Origin: Burkholderiales bacterium RIFCSPHIGHO2_12_FULL_61_11
Lineage (GTDB): Bacteria; Pseudomonadota; Gammaproteobacteria; Burkholderiales; Burkholderiaceae_C
Direction of reading: 5' to 3'
NCBI GenBank assembly: GCA_001770785.1
Contig: MERZ01000400.1
Location: 8,803 to 20,691 of the forward strand
DNA length: 11,889 nucleotides
The notes beneath the pieces were generated by a model that searched no databases, had not been told where the DNA came from, and saw only the letters and a list, made by a program, of their open reading frames with translations. Each line of letters starts with the position of its first letter. Position 1 is the first letter of the stretch. Both the position numbers and the translations under genes were made by a program. Positions 7,559 to 11,889 of the stretch are shown in pieces.

Positions 7559-8596
7559 ATGCCCCGCCTGCCCACGCCAGCCCTCACGCCGATTGCCTTC
7601 GTGCAAGCCATTGTGCTGGCTTACGAGCGGCGCGGACTGAGCCCCGCCGCGGCGCTTGCGCAGGCACAAATTGCGCCGTCGGCGCTGCGCAACGCCGCAT
7701 CGCGCATCACCGCCTGGCAGATGGAACGCATCTCGGGTGCCGCGATGCAGGAACTGGGCGACGAGGCGCTGGGCTGGTTCAGCCGGCGCCTGCCCTGGGG
7801 CAGCTACGGCATGCTGGCGCGCGCCTCGATCAGCGCGCCCAACCTAAGCGTGGCGCTCAAGCGCTGGTGCCGCCACCACGCGCTGCTGGCCGACGACATC
7901 ACGCTCAAGCTGACAGCAGAAGGCGACACGGCGCTGCTGTCCATCACCGAACAGCGCGACCTGGGCGCCCTGCGCGAGTTCTGCCTGGTTTCGGTGCTGC
8001 GCAACATTCTGGGCGTTGCCTGCTGGCTGATCGACTCGCGCATTCCGCTGCTGGGCGCGCAGTTTGCGTTTGCCGCGCCGCCGCATCAGGGCGTCTATGG
8101 CGTGCTGTTTCCCGGCCCCACGGCGTTCGACGCAGCGACCACCGGCATCCGCTTTGACACGCGCTACCTGGCGCTGCCGCTGCGGCGCGACGAGCGGGCG
8201 CTGCAGCAAATGCTCAAGCGCGCCCTGCCGCTGACGGTGCTGCCCTACCGGCGCGACCGGCTGCTGGTGCAGCGGGTGCGCCAGGCGCTGGCCACCCGGC
8301 CGACGCAAAGCCACAGCGCCGACGCGCTGGCGGCGCTGCTCAATATCTCGCCACGCACGCTGCACCGCCACCTGAAGGAGGAAGGCGCTTCGCTGCAAGC
8401 CCTGAAAGACGCCGTGCGCCGGGACTGCGCGCTGGAGCTGCTGCTGCGCACCGGCCGCCCCATCAAGCAGGTCGCCGAGGCGGCAGGTTTTCAGAATGAA
8501 AAAAGCTTTATCCGCGCCTTTCGGGGCTGGACCGGCCAATCTCCGGGCGAGTTCAGGCGCTCGGGCCAGCCTTTGGTCAGGCTCGCTGGCAAATGA
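7559..8596 (+). CDS. AraC family transcriptional regulator
   Basis: This 345-residue protein has an N-terminal effector domain of the 'arabinose-binding domain of AraC' N-terminal type seen in OruR/ArgR-like regulators (residues about 10-210; landmark segment [12 protein letters not shown]) and a C-terminal AraC DNA-binding domain. The first helix-turn-helix is in [20 protein letters not shown] and the second in [20 protein letters not shown], followed by the family ending [13 protein letters not shown] 7559 (MPRLPTP) was chosen; a TTG at 7523 would extend the frame over the promoter-region inverted repeat and is less likely. It reads away from the acyl-CoA synthetase, so it is the natural candidate regulator of the liu-type cluster, responding perhaps to an acyl compound. 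No target is shown. Known liu regulators in proteobacteria are of the MerR (LiuR) or TetR (LiuQ) type, so an AraC regulator here would be different. Confidence 0.9.
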   Translation: MPRLPTPALTPIAFVQAIVLAYERRGLSPAAALAQAQIAPSALRNAASRITAWQMERISGAAMQELGDEALGWFSRRLPWGSYGMLARASISAPNLSVALKRWCRHHALLADDITLKLTAEGDTALLSITEQRDLGALREFCLVSVLRNILGVACWLIDSRIPLLGAQFAFAAPPHQGVYGVLFPGPTAFDAATTGIRFDTRYLALPLRRDERALQQMLKRALPLTVLPYRRDRLLVQRVRQALATRPTQSHSADALAALLNISPRTLHRHLKEEGASLQALKDAVRRDCALELLLRTGRPIKQVAEAAGFQNEKSFIRAFRGWTGQSPGEFRRSGQPLVRLAGK

Positions 8597-8602
8597 CTGT
8601 GC

Positions 8603-8631
8603 TGTAAGAATTTCGCCGCGCCATCGACTAA
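8603..8631 (+). promoter_or_regulatory. Candidate ECF-sigma-type promoter for the DUF3179 gene
   Basis: TGTAAG (8603-8608) and CGACTAA (8625-8631) are 16 bases apart, the spacing and style (TGTAA / CG.CTAA) of promoters read by some extracytoplasmic-function sigma factors. A start near 8638 would leave about 40 bases before ATG 8679. The rest of this 82-base gap holds only a weak GGGA ribosome site. The match is by eye, and no cognate sigma gene is in the window. Confidence 0.3.
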
Positions 8632-8678
8632 ATTGAACAAGGCAACTTTGCGGAACGGACTCTCGTGGGACTCCTGCC

Positions 8679-9713
8679 ATGAAAAACGCACGATATCGCT
8701 GGCTCTGGCTTTTCATTCTCCTCGTCGCCGTCGGATCGGCGGCCTCCCTGGCCGTGGCGCTGCAATGGGACGATGTCAAGCTCAAACTCACGCGGCTCTG
8801 GGGCTACCGGACGCTTGAAAACAATCCGCTTTTGCCAGCATTCAACAGAGACCTGAAACCTCTCAACACGGCGCAGGCGAGGATCAATCTCGATGAACTG
8901 CTGGCCGGAGGGCCGCCCAAAGATGGCATTCCGGCGCTGGATCATCCGGCCTTCGACACGCCCCTGCAAACGCCCTTCCCGGACGACGAGCGCGTGCTCG
9001 GCGTCTTCATCAACGGCCAGGCCAAGGCCTACCCTTACAGCATCCTCAACTGGCATGAAATCGTCAATGATTCAATCGGCGGGGTGCCGGTCAGCGTCAC
9101 CTATTGCCCGCTCTGCGAAACCGGCATCGTTTTTGAGCGCCGGGTGGGCGGAAAAGAGACCAGCTTCGGCGTCAGCGGCAAGCTCTTTCAGTCATGCCTG
9201 GTCATGTACGACCGGCTCACCGATTCGCTCTGGAGCCAGCCGTGGGGCCTGGGCGTGGTCGGGCCGCATGTCAACGAAAGCCTCAAGCGTTACCCGGCCA
9301 TGCGAACGACGCTCGGGCTCTGGAAGAAGGTGCATCCCGCCACGTCGGTGCTGTCGGCCAACACCGGCTCCGGCCGCGATTACTTCCGCTATCCCTACGG
9401 CAGCTACTACACCAGCGATGCGCTGATCTTCCCGGTGAGAAACACCGATCGGGTTGCAGGATCGGTCAAGGCCATCGAGAGCTATTACTGGGCCGCGAAT
9501 GAGGCAACGCCACAGAATCAGTTCGCGGGGCTTTCGGTCCATTTCTCGTGGCAAGAGGTGGCGCAAAAGAAACGTGTCGTGCAGAGTGTCGGCAACCGCA
9601 GGATAGAAGCGCGTTGGGACGTGCGCCTGCAGTCGGTGCGGCTTTTTGAAAACGACCACGAGCTGGCCGGCTCCGCGGCGTTTGCGTTCGTCTATCCAGC
9701 CTTCTTCCCTTGA
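8679..9713 (+). CDS. DUF3179 family protein, membrane-anchored
   Basis: This 344-residue protein starts with a basic segment and one hydrophobic helix (residues 7-28, WLWLFILLVAVGSAASLAVA), so it is probably anchored in the inner membrane with the rest in the periplasm. The body shows the DUF3179 signatures: KAYPYSILNWHEIVND, VTYCPLC (two cysteines in CPLC), GVSGKLFQSCLVMYDR, DSLWSQ and a late YPYGSYYTSD. The family's biochemical role is not known to me; the conserved CPLC pair and His suggest metal or redox chemistry, which is inference. It is alone on the plus strand between the AraC regulator and convergent accessory genes, and is preceded by a possible ECF-type promoter. Confidence 0.88.
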   Translation: MKNARYRWLWLFILLVAVGSAASLAVALQWDDVKLKLTRLWGYRTLENNPLLPAFNRDLKPLNTAQARINLDELLAGGPPKDGIPALDHPAFDTPLQTPFPDDERVLGVFINGQAKAYPYSILNWHEIVNDSIGGVPVSVTYCPLCETGIVFERRVGGKETSFGVSGKLFQSCLVMYDRLTDSLWSQPWGLGVVGPHVNESLKRYPAMRTTLGLWKKVHPATSVLSANTGSGRDYFRYPYGSYYTSDALIFPVRNTDRVAGSVKAIESYYWAANEATPQNQFAGLSVHFSWQEVAQKKRVVQSVGNRRIEARWDVRLQSVRLFENDHELAGSAAFAFVYPAFFP

Positions 9714-9738
9714 CCATCTGGCAATCATGCCAGATTGG
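9714..9738. terminator. Hairpin between convergent DUF3179 and higA genes
   Basis: ATCTGGCA (9716-9723), loop ATCA, TGCCAGAT (9728-9735) is a perfect eight-base stem starting three bases after the DUF3179 stop. No T-run follows on either strand, so it is a weak intrinsic terminator at best. It may act as an RNA-stabilising or bidirectional end structure. Confidence 0.4.
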
Positions 9739-9799
9739 CCACACGTCCTGAGGTGCCGACCTGAGCCGCCATGGACACGGAGCGAGCGATCTTTCGGCC

Positions 9800-10102
9800 T
9801 CACTCAGCCAGGGCTGGCGCGGACCCAGGCCGCTTCGCCTTCCTGACCTTCGGTTCGCCCTTTTTGCGGGCCTGCCAAAGATCGTACTGCCCCTGCAGGC
9901 GAAGCCATATCTCCGGGCCGTTGCCGACCCACTTGCCAATGCGAAGGGCCATGTCTGCCGTGATGGCAGAGCGCCCATTGATGACCCGCGAAAGAGTCAC
10001 GCGCGACACGCCCAACTGCTCTGCCGCCTCGTTGACGCTGAGCCGCAGTTCGGGCAAAACATCATCACGCCAGCGGCCGGCCGCGCGCGTCAAGCCGGCC
10101 AC
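9800..10102 (-). CDS. higA: HigA/VapI-type antitoxin, orphan, with atypical N-terminus
   Basis: This 100-residue protein has the XRE-type helix-turn-helix of HigA antitoxins: NEAAEQLGVSRVTLSRVING (24-43), then RSAITADMALRIGKW, the GNGPEIWLRLQ segment and QYDLWQAR. HigA normally represses its own promoter and neutralises the HigB mRNA-cleaving toxin. Two points are odd. The usual HPGE.LRE N-terminal motif is replaced by AAGRWRDD (8-14), and no higB gene is upstream; a rhodanese gene takes that place. The GTG start at 10102 is supported by a GGAGG nine bases before it, immediately after the rhodanese stop, so the two genes are probably co-translated from one mRNA. The lysine/arginine-rich C-terminal tail (KKGEPKVRKAKR) could aid DNA binding. 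It may now serve as a stand-alone regulator. Confidence 0.85.
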   Translation of the reverse strand: MAGLTRAAGRWRDDVLPELRLSVNEAAEQLGVSRVTLSRVINGRSAITADMALRIGKWVGNGPEIWLRLQGQYDLWQARKKGEPKVRKAKRPGSAPALAE

Positions 10103-10120
10103 AAGGGCAGGCCTCCACCT

Positions 10121-10558
10121 TCAGCCTTTGGCGGAGCGCCGCGCCGCCTGGGCCTGCTTGTGCGCCTCCAGGCTTTCGGTCGGCGCGCCCTGCTTCACCC
10201 ATTCGGTAAAGCCGCCGTCGATGTGCGCCACGTTGGTCATGCCCATTTCCTGCAGCGCCCTGGTGGCCAGCGCGCTGCGCCAGCCCGCACCGCAAAACAG
10301 GATGAATTCCTTGCTCTCGTCGCCGAAGACGGGTTTGAAGTAAGGCGAGGCCGGATCGACCCAGAACTCCAGCATGCCGCGCGGCGCCAGCAGGGCGCCC
10401 GGAACAGTGCCCTCGCGCTCCAGCTCGCGCACATCGCGAATGTCGACGATCTGTACGGCAGGGTCTGCCAGCCGGGCTTTCACCGCCTCGACCGAATAGG
10501 TTCTAACCTGCTCCATGGCTTCATCGACGAGCGCCTGAAAACCTTTGGTGATGGGCAT
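10121..10558 (-). CDS. Single-domain rhodanese-like sulfurtransferase
   Basis: This 145-residue cytoplasmic protein has one rhodanese domain (residues about 20-133). The active-site loop FCGAGWRSA holds the persulfide-carrying cysteine at C89 followed by the usual Gly-x-Arg-Ser, with the earlier IVDIRDVRELEREGTVPGA segment and the late HIDGGFTEW segment also typical. Such proteins move sulfane sulfur from thiosulfate or persulfides to acceptors. ATG 10558 is supported by AAGGAGA seven bases upstream; a longer frame to 10660 has no such site. The gene is 18 bases before the higA-type gene and shares its strand. Its promoter must lie in the gap to 10757, which also contains a perfect inverted repeat at 10610-10625. 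Confidence 0.92.
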   Translation of the reverse strand: MPITKGFQALVDEAMEQVRTYSVEAVKARLADPAVQIVDIRDVRELEREGTVPGALLAPRGMLEFWVDPASPYFKPVFGDESKEFILFCGAGWRSALATRALQEMGMTNVAHIDGGFTEWVKQGAPTESLEAHKQAQAARRSAKG

Positions 10559-10609
10559 GGGTGTCTCCTTCTGGATGGAAAATGGTGGTGGCCTCGGGTT
10601 TTGCAGCCT

Positions 10610-10625
10610 GTATTGTCGCCAATAC
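10610..10625. promoter_or_regulatory. Perfect inverted repeat, candidate operator
   Basis: GTATTG-TCGC-CAATAC is a perfect six-base inverted repeat with a four-base spacer. It sits 22 bases before the remnant addiction-module ORF on the plus strand and about 52 bases before the rhodanese start on the minus strand, so a bound protein could control both directions. Its size fits a helix-turn-helix repressor such as an antitoxin. The 197-base gap 10561-10757 otherwise holds only the remnant ORF. Confidence 0.4.
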
Positions 10626-10647
10626 TCCCGCTGTTGGACTTTGAAGC

Positions 10648-10746
10648 ATGAAAGCCGCACCGCAACCGATTGAACATCTGGGCAGGTTTGAGCGACTGCA
10701 ACTGGTGGAAGACTGCATGGACGCTATTCGAGTAATTGAGCCTGGC
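10648..10746 (+). pseudogene. Possible 5' remnant of an addiction-module (PF09720-like) antitoxin gene
   Basis: ATG 10648 opens a frame whose first 28 residues, with the stretch HLGRFERLQLVEDCMDAI, resemble the start of the small 'putative addiction module component' antitoxins, which read like L...ERLQLVEDIWDSI. After about residue 33 the frame loses any family likeness and runs on to 10887 across the end of the convergent ATPase gene. I read it as a gene truncated by arrival of the ATPase segment. The similarity rests on about 20 residues and may be chance. There is no clear ribosome site, only GAAG ahead of the ATG. Confidence 0.4.
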
Positions 10747-10757
10747 AAGGGGCTGCC

Positions 10758-11889
10758 CTACCGCTCCGCCGCCCACCACACCGACAGCGGCACCGCCCAC
10801 AGTTTTTCGCCAAACGGCACTGCCTCGCGCCCGGCGTACAGCACGATGCCGCGCTGGAAGATGCCGGGTTCGGTCTCCTGCAAATGACGCAGACCCTTGA
10901 AGTCCTTGCCGTCCACCGTGGCGCTGGCCTTGACTTCAATGCCGGTGATCTGGCCCAAGCGATTCTCCAGAATGAAATCAACCTCGATGTTGGTTTGAGT
11001 TCGGTAGTGCCAGAGCGACAGGCGCTGCGCTGAAAACGCCACATGCTTGAGCAATTCGGCCAGCACGAAAGTTTCCACCATTCCCCCCGGCAAGCCCGGC
11101 TTGGCGGCCAGGCGCTCAACCGTGGCCGCCATGAAGTGGTTGAGCAGGCCGCTGTCAGGCAAAAACACCTTGGGCGCCTTCACCAGGCGTTTGCCGGGGT
11201 TGTGCTCCCACGAAGGCAGGCGCACCACCAGAAACAGCATTTCCAGCAGCGCGAAATATCGCTTGAGCGTGCTTTGGGACAAGCCCGCGGCGCGGGACAG
11301 TTCGGCAAAGTTAAGCAGCGTGCCGCTGCGCGTGGCCAGCAGATGCAGCAAGTTCGGAATTTCGGTCAGTTGCTCGATGTTCGCCAGGTCGCGCACGTCA
11401 CGCTGCAAAATGGCCTGAACATAGCTGTCAAACCAGGCTTCGCGCCGGCGCGCAGCGGTGCGCGCCACGGCGTCCGCAAAACCGCCCGCCAGAAGACGGG
11501 AAATGAGTTCATCCCGCTCACAGGGAGGCACGACCAAGGCAGACCAATCCCCCTGAAACAAGGCATCGGCCCGATTCAGAACCGGGCTACCCACCATTTC
11601 AGCACACGACAGTGGCCACAAGGACAGCCCCTCCATGCGACCGGCCAGTGAATCGGCAATGCCTGGCAGTAGCAGCACGTCAGCGGAGCCGGTCAGCAAA
11701 AACCGGCCCGGCTGCCGCTGACGGTCCACCGCTGCCTTGATGGCCAGAAACAGTTCCGGCACGCGCTGCACCTCGTCCAGCGTCACGGCCCCCTGCAGCC
11801 CGTTGACAAAGCCCGCCGGATCAGACCTGGCGGCGCTCAGAACCGCAGTGTCGTCCAGCGTCAGGTACTGGCGCGGAGCGCCCTCAGAG
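10758..11889 (-). CDS. AAA ATPase with DUF4143 domain (partial, N-terminus outside window)
   Basis: The frame is open through the right edge; at least 376 residues are visible. It belongs to the AAA_14/DUF4143 group of P-loop ATPases, which are common accessory genes of unclear function. The Walker A loop is beyond the window. Visible are the Walker B segment AVTLDEVQRVPELF, the sensor-like GRFLLTGSAD, the winged-helix part (ELSRAAGLSQSTLKRYFALL) and, near the C-terminus, FILENRLGQITGIEVKASAT, which has the Asp...Glu-x-Lys layout of PD-(D/E)XK-like folds. A GTG at 11786 lies in the same frame, but the upstream residues QYLTLDDTAVLSAARSDPAG are typical of the family, so the real start is further right. 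It ends about 200 bases before the rhodanese gene and overlaps the remnant addiction-module frame. Confidence 0.9.
   Translation of the reverse strand, partial: SEGAPRQYLTLDDTAVLSAARSDPAGFVNGLQGAVTLDEVQRVPELFLAIKAAVDRQRQPGRFLLTGSADVLLLPGIADSLAGRMEGLSLWPLSCAEMVGSPVLNRADALFQGDWSALVVPPCERDELISRLLAGGFADAVARTAARRREAWFDSYVQAILQRDVRDLANIEQLTEIPNLLHLLATRSGTLLNFAELSRAAGLSQSTLKRYFALLEMLFLVVRLPSWEHNPGKRLVKAPKVFLPDSGLLNHFMAATVERLAAKPGLPGGMVETFVLAELLKHVAFSAQRLSLWHYRTQTNIEVDFILENRLGQITGIEVKASATVDGKDFKGLRHLQETEPGIFQRGIVLYAGREAVPFGEKLWAVPLSVWWAAER

Noticed and set aside
7435..7611. Extended N-terminus of the acyl-CoA synthetase
   Set aside because: A strong AAGGAGA site directly precedes ATG 7434, and the extra 59 residues would cover the promoter region and look noncoding.
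7844..8791. Minus-strand open frame (315 codons) opposite the AraC regulator
   Set aside because: It is the complement of a well-supported regulator gene and has no recognisable domain.
10559..10660. Longer rhodanese start at 10660
   Set aside because: It has no ribosome site, crosses the perfect inverted repeat, and adds non-family residues; ATG 10558 has AAGGAGA.

Overview
The window comes from a GC-rich betaproteobacterium, most likely of the Comamonadaceae (Polaromonas, Rhodoferax or Acidovorax relatives). I base this on GC-biased codon use, the gene content, and two kinds of dispersed repeat that I recall from that family. No taxonomic search could be run.

Positions 1 to about 7434 hold a minus-strand cluster for leucine/isovalerate breakdown. 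In transcription order it has an AMP-binding acyl-CoA synthetase, liuB (methylcrotonyl-CoA carboxylase carboxyltransferase subunit), liuC (methylglutaconyl-CoA hydratase), a DUF4126 membrane protein, liuD (methylcrotonyl-CoA carboxylase biotin subunit) and a GhrA-like 2-hydroxyacid dehydrogenase that runs off the left edge. Gaps between genes are short (3 to about 19 bases), except for the 110 bases before liuD. An AraC-type regulator reads divergently from the cluster head at 7559. liuA (isovaleryl-CoA dehydrogenase) and liuE (HMG-CoA lyase) are not in the window.

The cluster is unusually scarred. The acyl-CoA synthetase lacks the roughly 60-70 residues that normally hold the 'TGD' motif, with the join at a VGR codon run. 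The biotin carboxylase domain of liuD carries an in-frame repeat-derived insertion. The first 11 codons of liuD are duplicated 118 bases upstream, separated by a palindrome-rich insert. A surface loop of liuB appears to be written in a second dispersed repeat.

From 8679 to the right edge the genes are accessory: a membrane-anchored DUF3179 protein on the plus strand, then on the minus strand an orphan HigA-type antitoxin, a rhodanese directly upstream of it, and an AAA/DUF4143 ATPase that runs off the right edge. Between rhodanese and ATPase lies what looks like the broken 5' end of a second addiction-module gene, with a perfect inverted repeat in front of it. I found no RNA genes, CRISPR array or complete insertion sequence.
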